From: Bolinopsis microptera
Taxonomy: Eukaryota > Ctenophora > Tentaculata > Lobata > Bolinopsidae
Assembly (NCBI RefSeq): GCF_026151205.1
Contig: NC_087077.1
Location: forward strand, 18,700,975 to 18,764,974
Length of the DNA stretch: 64,000 nucleotides
Reading direction: 5' to 3'
Within the stretch, counting starts at the first letter, position 1; each line of letters begins with the position of its first letter. The position numbers and the translations under genes were made by a program. Under the pieces are notes generated by a model. That model was not told where the DNA came from. It did not search any database and saw nothing but the letters and a program-made list of their open reading frames with translations. This document shows, one piece after another, positions 52,064 through 61,367 of the stretch.

Positions 52064-53980
52064 ATGGTTAATAAGCAAACAGAAAACAACAAGAAGAAGC
52101 TCAGCCTGAATAGCCCGAAGTTCAAGACGCCTGAAATCCGGAGTCCAATGTACGGCAAATCCCAGGGTAGCACCACACGGAGTAGATCCAGGAGTGAAGG
52201 TGACCAGAAGAATGTTAACTCAACATTAGCTACCACACCGACAAGTTCAGAGAACCGAAGCCTTCTGCAAGTATCCCTTCTCAACCGCACGGGAGTATCA
52301 CCAGGAATATCACCACTAGCAACCCCCTTCTCAGATACTGAAGCAGAGACCTCAGCCTCAGACAGCAACAGTGCATCACCGAAACCCAAGCCCAAGAAGA
52401 GCAAATGCCCCTGCAAGGCAACTTCAGGCGGGAAGTCTTGGCTCTTGACATGTTCGCGCTGTAACCAAGTCTGGCATTCTGCTTGTGCAAACCTTAAGGG
52501 CAGTGAACTAGCTGGCCAGAAAGCCATTGATGAAATACTTAAGAGTTGGGAATGCCCTTGGTGCTACACATGCCCTCATCCCTGCCCAAAAACACATAAG
52601 TCTGCCAAACTTGCATTAAAACTGGAGTCTTTATCAGAAGCAAATCAGGTGTCAGCATCAGTTATTGAATCTCTTGACGGCATGCTTAAGGCAAGATTTG
52701 CAGAAATCACCCAACCATCCAACAATCTAATTGATAGTATCCAGAAACAACTCAGCTCCCTGTCAGATCAGGTAAAGTCCATGCAGATTCCTCAGGCACC
52801 ACCCCCACCACCCTCTGATATGCCCTCCACGTATGGACAGCAGCATCATCCAAGAGCACCTCCATCAGTTCCAAGGATTGAAGTAAAGGATACCCCCCTT
52901 ACTCATAATTTTAAATGCATAGAAGGGATAAAGGAAGATTTCTTAACTCCTGATGAAGAGATGGAGCTCACAGACTTTCTCAAAGCTGAGAGTTTCACTA
53001 AAGAAGGTAAGCATGCCACAATCCAGTATGGCCAACATTACCACTACATGGGTGCAAAATCGGAACCAAAGCCCATGCCCACCCTGATTGGCAACATCAT
53101 GAAACGTCTTAACACTGAATTCTCCTCCACACACCCCCAGAAACAGTTCCACTATGACCTAAACTCCTGCCTGGTTAACAGGTATGCAGATGGGAATGAA
53201 GCACTTCCTGAACATTCAGACAACGAGGGAGACATTAATCGGGTGTCATCGATATTCACAGTTTCCTTAGGCTCATGTCGAACACTTAGCTTTCGTGAAA
53301 CTTCTACAGATAAGATTACGGAGATAAAATGTCAGGGTAGAAGCATGTACCATATGACAAAAGCAAGCCAGGAGTTTTTTAAACACTCAATCAAGCCTGA
53401 AACGTCTGATGAAGTAGGAATGCGATATAGTCTAACCTTTCGCTCAATCCACTGGTCAAATTTTAACTCCACAGTGCTTGTTGGAGATTCAAACTTTGGA
53501 CAAATCAACTTTGGTACAGGTCGTGGAAAGATGGGACAAGCCACCCCTGGAGTTCGCCTCTGGGCAGCTACGGTTGAGGAGATCGATCCCTTGTCTTGTG
53601 TAGGTTACAGAAACGTTGTCATCATGGAAGGAACCAACAATTTAAAAGTAGATGGAACGGATGAGAGAGAGTTGTATACCAAGTATAAGAACAAAATCGC
53701 TCAGATTAGGAAATACAACCCACGTTGTAAACTGATAATCTGTCCTGTGCTGCCAACAAGGTCGCATAAGATCAATCAAAAAGTTAATGTTTTTAACCAG
53801 TATTTGTACAACGATCTCAGTCAATCTAATCTTAAAGTTCTAATTGTTGATAGCTTTTTGACATTTCTAGATAAAAGCACCAACCTGCTTAAGAACAGTC
53901 TAGCTAAGTCTGATGTGAATGATATTCTTCATATTAATGGCAAGGGCGTTGGCCGTTGGTGCACTAGTCAAGTTAATTAA
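52064..53980 (+). CDS. LINE ORF1: PHD finger + AlkB-like dioxygenase + SGNH esterase
   Basis: 638 residues, intact. Residues 1-113 are disordered and Ser/Lys-rich. A PHD-type zinc finger has C115, C117, C130, C133, H138, C141, C164 and C167. Residues 180-240 look helical; a Pro-rich linker follows. Residues about 280-462 form an AlkB-type 2-oxoglutarate/Fe(II) domain: N372 and Y374 in NRYADG, iron ligands H384 and D386 (PEHSDNEGD) and H441, and R454 and R460 in RYSLTFR, matching the AlkB pattern of 2-oxoglutarate-binding and nucleic-acid-side arginines. Residues 466-638 form an SGNH hydrolase: S476 in VGDSN, GTNN at 523-526 and D620/H623 in DILH. PHD and esterase domains are established in CR1 ORF1 proteins. 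AlkB enzymes oxidatively demethylate N-alkylated bases in DNA or RNA, so repair or demethylation of the element's own RNA is a possible role (inference). Confidence 0.92.
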   Translation: MVNKQTENNKKKLSLNSPKFKTPEIRSPMYGKSQGSTTRSRSRSEGDQKNVNSTLATTPTSSENRSLLQVSLLNRTGVSPGISPLATPFSDTEAETSASDSNSASPKPKPKKSKCPCKATSGGKSWLLTCSRCNQVWHSACANLKGSELAGQKAIDEILKSWECPWCYTCPHPCPKTHKSAKLALKLESLSEANQVSASVIESLDGMLKARFAEITQPSNNLIDSIQKQLSSLSDQVKSMQIPQAPPPPPSDMPSTYGQQHHPRAPPSVPRIEVKDTPLTHNFKCIEGIKEDFLTPDEEMELTDFLKAESFTKEGKHATIQYGQHYHYMGAKSEPKPMPTLIGNIMKRLNTEFSSTHPQKQFHYDLNSCLVNRYADGNEALPEHSDNEGDINRVSSIFTVSLGSCRTLSFRETSTDKITEIKCQGRSMYHMTKASQEFFKHSIKPETSDEVGMRYSLTFRSIHWSNFNSTVLVGDSNFGQINFGTGRGKMGQATPGVRLWAATVEEIDPLSCVGYRNVVIMEGTNNLKVDGTDERELYTKYKNKIAQIRKYNPRCKLIICPVLPTRSHKINQKVNVFNQYLYNDLSQSNLKVLIVDSFLTFLDKSTNLLKNSLAKSDVNDILHINGKGVGRWCTSQVN

Positions 53981-54079
53981 GAACTGTATTTTTACATCCA
54001 AGGATCATAACAAGTTAGTAGGTAGTAGATTGTACAGCAACACACTAAGAGGAGGACCGCCAGATGCAGTCTGATATAA

Positions 54080-56527
54080 ATGTTTAAGATTAACTCAACT
54101 AAGGAGAAATGCGGATGCTGTAGCAAAAACATTAATATTGGCCAAAGATTTCTTGAGTGCCAAAGTTGCCAAAATATTATCCACAAAATTTGTTTCAAAA
54201 CATCTGAATTCAAGCTGACTGATTCCATACTTCTCTGTAAAGTTTGCTCAAAAAGAGAAAACTTAATTTACAACCCGTTTAAGGACCTTTGTACCACAAA
54301 TGAGGATCTCTTCAAGGATAGCGAGAATGACAAATTTTACTCCGAAAATTGGTCTGAGGCTATTGGAAGTCTTCAGACTGCCTCCTCTATCTTGGACAAA
54401 TGCAGCTATTATAGATTGAAATCCTTACACCAGCACACCCCTGAAAACTCTGGCTTAAAAACTTTATTTTACAACATTGATGGTAATAAATCGAATTTCG
54501 ACTTATTCCTCTCGGAACTTGCCACTCAAAAAACGAAATTTTCTATTCTAGCTTTAGCGGAAACAAATACAGATGCTGAGAACTGTGATGTTTATGCACT
54601 TGATGGATATTCACACTTTTACGGAGATAAACTCCAAGGCAAAGCTAAAGGCTCAGGCGTGTGCTTGTATATTCATGATTCCCTAAATGCAACAATTAAT
54701 GACCAACTTTGCACAATCACACCAAATTTAGAAACCCTATATGTAACTATCAACCATGGAGATAGCAAACTCAATGTTGGGGTGTTGTACAGATCTCCAA
54801 ACGGAGACTCAGTCAAATTTGATGAAGAATACACACAATTAATGTCCAAATTTCCAAAAAATGCAAAAACTATAACTCTTGGAGATTTCAACTACGATTT
54901 GCTTAAAAATCAGAGTAATAAAAAACAGGTTCAGAATTTCGAGAACACTATGCTCTCTTATGGTTACTTTCCTCTTATATCTCGTCCCACTCACTCAGTA
55001 AATGTAGGCCAAAGCTCCTGCATTGACAACATTTTTACTGATGAGATTGACTTGGTAACCCTCTCTGGAGTTATTGAAGACACTTCTTCCCATCATAAAC
55101 CAATCTTTGCTTTCTTTGACATCAGTCATTTAACTTCTAGGAAAACTTCCCCTAAGCCTAAGCAATTGCAAAGCTATGATTTCTCAAACCGAAATGTTGA
55201 ACTACTAACAAAACACTTGCTATCTAAGAAATGCATACTAACAAACAATGAAAATCCAATTGAATTTGACGACTTTTTTGAAATTTTTAGCTCAGCTATT
55301 GACTCATGTTGTAAACTCGACAAACCCAAACTCACCAAACGAAATCCTATAAGTAATCCCTGGATATCCGACAGCATAATTGAAGCAATTGAAAAGAAAG
55401 GTCAGCTGTATGATAACTGGGTGAACTCAAAAAAGCTCCCTGACTTCAAGCCAGTTGGAGATCTGAAACTCCACAAAATTTTTCGTGATTACAGACGCTG
55501 TCTTAAAAAGATAATAAAAAACCAAAAAGATACCTATAACTGTAACAAAATTCTTGAAAATTCTGATAGTTCTAAAAAGATGTGGGAAGTAATAAATGAG
55601 ATAAGAGGGAAAAGGAAAAAAACCATCAAACCCCAATTTATGGTAGATGGAGTCCGTGTTGTTGAAAGACGGGTGATAGCCAACAAATTTAATGAGTACT
55701 TTGCCTCTATTGCCTCAAAAATGAATGAAAATACTCATAATGGCCTTCTTTTAGAACCTCTTCCCTCTTTCCTCGAATTCATGCCACCAAAAACTCTCGA
55801 TTCAATTTACTTCCATGACTGTAGTGAAGATGAAATTTCTGAGATTATAGCCAACTTGAAGAGTGGGAAAGCTAGCGACTTTCCCATAAGAGTAATCAAA
55901 AAACTATCGGGTATTCTTAGCCCAACTCTTGTTGTTCAATTTAATCGCCTAATATCTCAAGGGATATTTCCGTCAGTTCTGAAGCTTGGCAAAATAACCC
56001 CAATATACAAAAAAGATAACGAAGAACTGATTGAGAACTACAGGCCTGTTTCCACACTTCCAATTTTTGGTAAAATTTTTGAAAAGATAATATACAAACG
56101 TCTTTACAGCTTCTTGGTTAGTCAAGGAATCCTTCACGACAGTCAATTCGGATTCCGAAAGAGTCACTCAACATCACATGCACTTAACTACTCAGTTTTT
56201 CACATCCAAAAGGCCCTAAAGCAAGGTCTTCATGTTCTAGGAATTTTTATTGATCTAAGCAAGGCTTTTGACACAATAGACCACACAATTTTGCTTGAGA
56301 AACTTGAAATATATGGGATTAGAGGAGTGCCACTTAAGTTACTGGAAAGTTACTTGTCGGACAGAGAGCAGTGTGTGTCCGTCCTGGGCGAAGTATCAGA
56401 CAGACTTCCTGTTCTCTATGGCGTTCCACAGGGGAGCTGCCTTGGGCCTCTCCTGTTTTTAATATACATAAATGACGAAATTCCTGGGAGTAATTGTCGA
56501 CGAAGGCCTAACTTTCAATCCCTATAG
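54080..56527 (+). CDS. LINE ORF2, N-terminal part: PHD-like finger, endonuclease, RT motifs A-B
   Basis: 815 codons to a frameshifted end. A PHD-like zinc finger has C11, C14, C27, C30, H35, C38, C53 and C56. The apurinic/apyrimidinic-type endonuclease spans about 126-345: N132, E161 (LAET), Y237 in VLYRSPN, D269/N271 in LGDFNYDLL and SCIDNIF. The usual final S-D-H motif reads S337-H338-H339, so the catalytic Asp position appears to be His. Reverse transcriptase follows: NYRPVSTLP, FGFRKSHST, motif A FIDLSKAFDT (D725) and motif B GVPQGSCLGP. Soon after YIND (796-799) the frame runs into out-of-register sequence because the segment with motif C is gone. The product would lack a working polymerase site. 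Confidence 0.88.
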   Translation: MFKINSTKEKCGCCSKNINIGQRFLECQSCQNIIHKICFKTSEFKLTDSILLCKVCSKRENLIYNPFKDLCTTNEDLFKDSENDKFYSENWSEAIGSLQTASSILDKCSYYRLKSLHQHTPENSGLKTLFYNIDGNKSNFDLFLSELATQKTKFSILALAETNTDAENCDVYALDGYSHFYGDKLQGKAKGSGVCLYIHDSLNATINDQLCTITPNLETLYVTINHGDSKLNVGVLYRSPNGDSVKFDEEYTQLMSKFPKNAKTITLGDFNYDLLKNQSNKKQVQNFENTMLSYGYFPLISRPTHSVNVGQSSCIDNIFTDEIDLVTLSGVIEDTSSHHKPIFAFFDISHLTSRKTSPKPKQLQSYDFSNRNVELLTKHLLSKKCILTNNENPIEFDDFFEIFSSAIDSCCKLDKPKLTKRNPISNPWISDSIIEAIEKKGQLYDNWVNSKKLPDFKPVGDLKLHKIFRDYRRCLKKIIKNQKDTYNCNKILENSDSSKKMWEVINEIRGKRKKTIKPQFMVDGVRVVERRVIANKFNEYFASIASKMNENTHNGLLLEPLPSFLEFMPPKTLDSIYFHDCSEDEISEIIANLKSGKASDFPIRVIKKLSGILSPTLVVQFNRLISQGIFPSVLKLGKITPIYKKDNEELIENYRPVSTLPIFGKIFEKIIYKRLYSFLVSQGILHDSQFGFRKSHSTSHALNYSVFHIQKALKQGLHVLGIFIDLSKAFDTIDHTILLEKLEIYGIRGVPLKLLESYLSDREQCVSVLGEVSDRLPVLYGVPQGSCLGPLLFLIYINDEIPGSNCRRRPNFQSL

Positions 56528-57203
56528 AGACAAACTAGTTAGAAAACTCTCGTCCTGTTCTGGGAGGCTATACATGATTAAGGATAAAATTCCATCATCT
56601 ATCCATAAGGACCTGTACCACACACTTTTTGAAAGTCACCTATCTTATGGCATTACCGTTTGGGGAGGTGCAAGTAATAATAAACTTCAACCACTATTTG
56701 TAGCCCAGAAAAAGTGTGTTCGTATCATGTTTGGTGACAAAAAAGCATACCTTGATAAATTTATGACATGTGCTAGGACTAGACCTATCAGTGAACAGAA
56801 ACTTACTAGCACATTCTTTGAGAGAGAGCACACCAAGCCAATTTTTGCCCGTCAATCACTCATGACATTGCATAATTTATACGCGTATCACTGCTGCAAT
56901 GAACTTTTTAAAGTCTTTAAATATCGAACACCAATTGCACTATTTGAACTTTTCTGTTTGTCTAAAAGACCCGGCAAAGAAACTCTTCTTATAACAACCA
57001 TGCCCTCAAACAGTTTCGTTTACAAATCTAGTTGCCTTTGGAATTCATTCCGTCAGATGTTGGCACTGAACGACCTTGAAATCACTCATGGTGTATTCAA
57101 ATCAAAGGTAAAAAAAGTCATTCTCTCGTCTCAGGGTAAAGGTGACAAGAATACCTGGGCCCCTTTGGCAAACTTTCTGAACTCAGGCAGCTTGAACGAC
57201 TAA
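56472..57203 (+). pseudogene. LINE ORF2, C-terminal part in another frame
   Basis: Begins at the deletion junction with TKFLGVIVDEGL, which in CR1/L2 proteins lies about 100 residues after YIND, and continues with SHLSYGITVWGG and CVRIMFG, all typical of the thumb and tail of these enzymes. It ends with a stop at 57203. Both sides of the junction align to adjacent parts of one protein, so this is an internal deletion and not a second element. The FADD/YADD catalytic motif is missing. Confidence 0.88.
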
Positions 57204-57760
57204 ATTTGGAAAAATAAAACTTCTTGTCTGAATGAACTATTAGAACCTCAAGAAGCTGATCCGCATGTCTCCGCTACTAAAATGTTTAATGAGCCCAATC
57301 ACTCATCACTTAACAGTTTAATCTTCAAAGTGAGTTGTACAATCTAGGTTGTTTTAAGTAGCTGTTGATAGTGTAAAACAGGAGTGACTTGATCGTTTTC
57401 ATAACTTCGATTTACAATTTGTACCATAATAAAACTAGCACTGCCATGGGGTTCAAAAAGGGTCATTGTAAGCCTCCAGCGTAATGGTCCTAAGTCTCTG
57501 CCCCGTGCAGTGCCTGTCAGCATCAGCTAACAGAATAGCCCTAACATAACGATCAAGCCACAAATTAGGTTCTATAATGATTTAATATTGTTGAATAAAG
57601 AGATTTGAATATAATATTTGTTTTATTCTGAATATTTGTTTTATTCTGACATAAACGTAAATGTTTCGTGTTCAACTTTGACAATCTATTTCTAAGGAAA
57701 ACGACATTGCATAATGAATAATCGATGTATGGTTTTTTTTCTCATATGCAGTAAGGACAC

Positions 57761-58080
57761 CCAAATAAGATCTCAAAGGAGCTATTTTGCTCTAACTAGA
57801 GCCCTCTCGCTTGCAGTAGCGCACGTGAAACAAGCGCTTGCTTCAAACCTTCGGGGATCGCACACTACTTTAAACGAGAGGGCTTTAGTTTAAGCAACAT
57901 CGGGACCAAGGACTAGCGTACCAAATAAGATCTCAAAGGAGCTATTTTGCTCTAACCAGAGCCCTCTCGCTTGCAGTAGCGCACGTGAAACAAGCGCTTG
58001 CTTCAAACCTTCGGGGAACGCACACTACTGTAAGCGAGAGGGCTTTAGTTTAAGCAACATCGGGACCAAGGACTAGCGTA
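57761..58080. repeat. 160-bp tandem duplication with internal inverted repeats
   Basis: Two copies (57761-57920 and 57921-58080) plus the start of a third, differing at a few bases. Each copy contains AGCCCTCTCGCTTGCAGTAG and, inverted, CTACTNTAANCGAGAGGGCT, giving a hairpin around CACGTG and GCGCTTGC. Related AGAGCCCTCTCGCTTGCAGT sequence recurs at about 59597, and a weaker relative at about 60195. Probably ends of a non-autonomous transposon family. Confidence 0.85.
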
Positions 58081-58142
58081 CCAAATAAGTTTAACAGAAA
58101 ATGATAAATTTTTAACAGCGCAGTAAATGTTTAAAAAGCGTT

Positions 58143-58215
58143 CACCTTAAGGCTTAGAGGCTCAGTTGGTTAATCCGCCTGGTATTGCTTGAGGTACCAG
58201 GTTCGATTCCCGACT
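58143..58215 (+). repeat. tRNA-derived SINE head (Pol III boxes)
   Basis: GGCTCAGTTGG resembles a Pol III A box, and GGTTCGATTCC matches a B box about 45 bases downstream. The expected T-arm pairs imperfectly, so it is not a functional tRNA gene. It directly precedes the inverted-repeat element at 58229. Confidence 0.55.
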
Positions 58216-58228
58216 CTGTCACTAGTTA

Positions 58229-58367
58229 CTGGGCCGCGCTCAGCCTGTCATTCCGCCAAATCATAATGTTTATGAACATAATAGCCTGGGGTCCCCAGGT
58301 AATGTCACTAGCCGTGGGGTGAGCGTCGTCGACACTCAGCTAAGGATCCTGAGTGGTCTATGCAGCG

Positions 58368-58401
<34 letters not shown>

Positions 58402-58975
58402 CCACTCAGCCAAATACTCGAGAAATCGGGTGTGAGGGTTAAATGAGGAGCTGCCCATTGCAGCAAAGTCTCGGGCGAAGAAAGTATGGTACACACTACT
58501 ATACCTTAACTGTCACTGGCCTAATGTATAATTGAATCCTTCGGCTTCCTGTAATTGGCTGGTTACACACTTGTGTAACAATGTGGCTGTTGGAATGTCC
58601 GAAGTAAAATAAGTGTTGAGATTTTAAAAAATGCTAGAATTTTGCGCAAACACATTTCATTATAAACAATTTTAATCTTTTCACGTCACAATTTGAATTA
58701 CCTGTACCCCAGGCTATTACATTTAATTTTATGTTCATAATCGGATGATGACTCTACGCTCGACTGTCACGTGACTTCTTCAACCCGTCCTCAAGCTGGC
58801 CCTGAACAACTATTCAAAATCCTGACTCTCTAATCTGATCACAACCCTAACCTTAACCCGATCCTTAACAGAAGCATATGCTGAAACCTTACCTGGGGAC
58901 CTCAGGCTATTATGTTCATAAACATAACATCTCCGAATAGAGATTAGGCGGAATGACAGGCTGAGCGCGGCCCAG
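58229..58975. mobile_element. 747-bp inverted-repeat element with C-run
   Basis: Exact 29-base inverted termini (58229-58257 and 58947-58975) begin CTGGGCCGCGCTCAGCCTGT. A second inverted pair lies just inside (near 58268-58303 and 58889-58926, TTATGTTCATAAACAT type). TA flanks both ends (58227-58228, 58976-58977). A run of about 29 C occupies 58369-58398. No coding region. A lone copy of the terminus (GGCGGAATGACAGGCTGAGC) recurs at about 59488. Confidence 0.75.
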
Positions 58976-59099
58976 TAAGCTGAAACCCTAACCCTAACGA
59001 GAAATTAGACTGTACTACTAACTTCCTGATACGGTCATATCACGTGATCGAGACAGTTTTTCGCCAATATCTCGCCAGGGGAGCATTTTAACCCTATGT

Positions 59100-59420
59100 A
59101 CGTCATCGTGGAGTGATTCGGAATCAACGTCCAACAATACATCGATCGAAGTTGGTTTCAACTGTCGGGGGCCGTTTTAGAACAATCTCGAAGATTGACT
59201 GTAGAGTGATTTTATTTTTAGCACGTTCGTTCGTTGTAGCGCGATATACTACTAGGCCGCGCCGCGCATCTTCTCGCAACCACAGATCGACGAGATGCAC
59301 CAGTGCACCACTGGGCCTCGCCGAACTTGTCATACGTTGTATGACCCGCCGCGCACGAAGTGCGCGGCTCCCCCTGTATCTTCAGGACGATAAAGTTTCA
59401 CCATAGTGAAACGACCGTGG
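59100..59420. other. CpG-rich island-like stretch
   Basis: Markedly richer in CpG than the surroundings, with a hairpin GCCGCGCACGAAGTGCGCGG near 59348. A 97-codon plus-strand frame crosses it without recognisable features. It may be part of a transposon or an unmethylated patch. Confidence 0.4.
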
Positions 59421-60538
59421 GGGTCGCAACGTGATACAACGCCGAACTAGGAAGGATTGACATGACATCGTGAATCAAAAAGATGGGCGGAATGACAGGC
59501 TGAGCACTGTAAAACATGCTTACGATACACTCAAAATTGGGAATATTCAACGGCTCGTATATGAAACTTAACGATTTACACTCAGTGTTGCTCTAACCAG
59601 AGCCCTCTCGCTTGCAGTCTAGTAGTGCGCGACCGCCGATGGCGGCAAAGCATTGGATTCAGTTTACACAAAACATGAACATTTAGACGTACACATCGAC
59701 ACGATATTTATTAGAAAGCAAAAAGTATAAAATAATACGTCCGTGCGCGGCTGAAGCTGTGCCGCATAAGAATGGATGCGTATAATAAGGGCTGGAGTAC
59801 GCTTGTTTATTATTGATAGATTAATGAAATGTTGCATTGTAAATATTTAAAATTGACGATATATAATGATCTAAAAATAAATTTTACGAAGCAGGCTTTG
59901 GATTTAGGTAAGATTATAATTTATTTTAGAAACCACGGATTAGATAGTTTTAAATTTACTTTGTCGTACAACTATAAACAAGTTAATCCTGTTTTCATGA
60001 ATGTGCAGCTTAGGCGGCCAGTTATTGAACTATACATAAAATTAATTTTTAAATAGAAATGTGGATATGTTAAAATTTAAAACTTTCAAAACGGGGGCTT
60101 ATAAATATTAGTATATTATAATTGTAAAATAAAGGATAAAATTTTAAATTTGTTTCATACTAAAATTTGTTTCACTAACTTGAATTGCAACCGCAGGCGC
60201 GCTATTGCAAGCGCGAGGGCTATGGCTAGAGCACTTGCTTTACTTTTCTATTGCTTCCTTCTCTTTTAAAGCATGAGCAATATGAGCTTGGAAGTATTGG
60301 CACTGTCAGTCAAAATGTCCAATTTCAAATGAAGCTTAACTTGAAAAAATTAGAAATAGTAATTAAAATTGTTTTTTGAATACTTAGAACTACTCAGGCT
60401 TATATTAGTAAATCATCTATACTATTGTTTGGAAGCATAAAATGTAACTGATTACTAAAAATAGAACACAGACTACAAATAGGGAACTTGATAAATGATA
60501 AAAAGATCGCACTTTATGAAGAAAATAATTATTGTTTA
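59421..60538. other. unassigned stretch
   Basis: Contains repeat fragments of the AGAGCCCTCTCGCTTGCA family near 59597 and an inverted AAATTTGTTTCACTAA-type motif near 60140-60180. A 75-codon frame at 59829-60056 is AT-driven and unsupported. Confidence 0.4.
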
Positions 60539-61000
60539 TTATGTAACCAATCTAGCCTGTTCATCATTGAGGCTTGCCTGATTTAAAAGTCTATACGCTA
60601 ATACCATGTCATTGTAAAGATCTTCGTCTTTTTTCAGCTGTTTGAGGATTTTATACCTCCTCTGGAATTCCAAGATGTAGTTGTCTATATCTTCTCCATC
60701 CCCTCTCCTGTATCCCTCAAAATCATCTATTGCCTTAAATAAAGACTGGGCACTGTTCTTCTTATACAGTTTGTCCAGTTCGGCAATGAGTTTAGCAACT
60801 CCATCTTCTGCTCCTAGCACCTCTCATGTCATGTTTATAGAGACCTCCTGTGGTCTACCTTTCATGTTCAATATCAGCTTACTAGCTTGCTGTTTCGTTG
60901 ATGCTGCGGTGCCAAGCTGCCATATTAGCACTTTCTTCTTCCATGTGCTGTAATCGACGCTGTCGTCTAAAACTGGTATCTCACGAAGACTCATAGTCAT
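60539..61000 (-). pseudogene. Ty1/copia-type gag fragment with one internal stop
   Basis: Minus-strand frame from ATG at 60998-61000, interrupted by a single TGA (60821-60823) and continuing in the same frame to TAA at 60539. Visible features are an N-terminal DYSTWKKKVLIW block, then LIAELDKLYKKN, YILEFQRRYKILK and LAYRLLNQASL, the helical capsid-like pattern of copia-group gag proteins in which the last block precedes the zinc knuckle. The knuckle, protease and polymerase are absent. No LTR was identified. A truncated, inactive remnant. Confidence 0.72.
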
Positions 61001-61095
61001 AGTTTGACTCAAAAAACTCTAAAACTGTCTCTCAATTAGTCTCTAAATTAGTCTCTAAATTGTAGTCTAAATAACACACAAACAAAGTGCCACTG

Positions 61096-61367
61096 TCAGG
61101 TCGTTACGTAGAACGTTTTCCGACTTCCTGCTATCACTGTTAGATGACCGTTAGTTGACCAATAAAATCCGTATTTGTCGTATGTACAAAACCTGTAAAA
61201 CAAAATACTTTATTACATAATAGAATAACTTTACAACCAAATTAAACAAATTCCAAATAAATACCTAATAACTAAACAATATAAATACTTACCGATTGGA
61301 TGGTAGTGTGCTGCCACTGGTCTGCAACTCCCCAGTCCAATCGGTTATCCCTGTTTCTTTGTCATTG
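61096..61367 (-). CDS. last two exons of an unrecognised minus-strand gene
   Basis: Exon 61293-61367 (75 bases, frame begins NDKETGITDWTGELQ) and exon 61096-61192 (begins FCTYDKYGFYWSTNG, ends YVTT and TGA). The donor is GTAAGTATT, the acceptor TTTTGTTTTACAG, the intron 100 bases, and the phase (2) fits. The upstream acceptor TACCCTTTCTAG is also good. No family recognised; upstream exons were not found. It lies 96 bases upstream of the gag fragment on the same strand, so it could instead belong to that retroelement's leader, or be coincidence. Confidence 0.45.

Larger units (their letters stand above)
51956..57650 (+). mobile_element. CR1/L2-like LINE with AlkB domain in ORF1, defective
   Basis: Two open frames in LINE order, separated by 99 bases: ORF1 (52064-53980) and ORF2 (54080-57203, broken). 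The 5' region starts at or soon after a 41-base sequence shared with the 28.2-kb palindrome. The 3' UTR has AATAAA at 57594-57599 and ends in two exact 18-base copies of ATATTTGTTTTATTCTGA (57614-57649), the kind of short tandem 3' terminus seen in CR1/L2-type elements. No target duplication was found, as is common in CR1. It lies upstream of the SAM-domain gene. Open ORF1 with a single internal deletion in ORF2 suggests a relatively young but inactive copy. Confidence 0.88.

Noticed and set aside
58840-59000. AACCCTAACCTTAACCC-like sequence as interstitial telomere
   Set aside because: Only one or two imperfect CCCTAA units.
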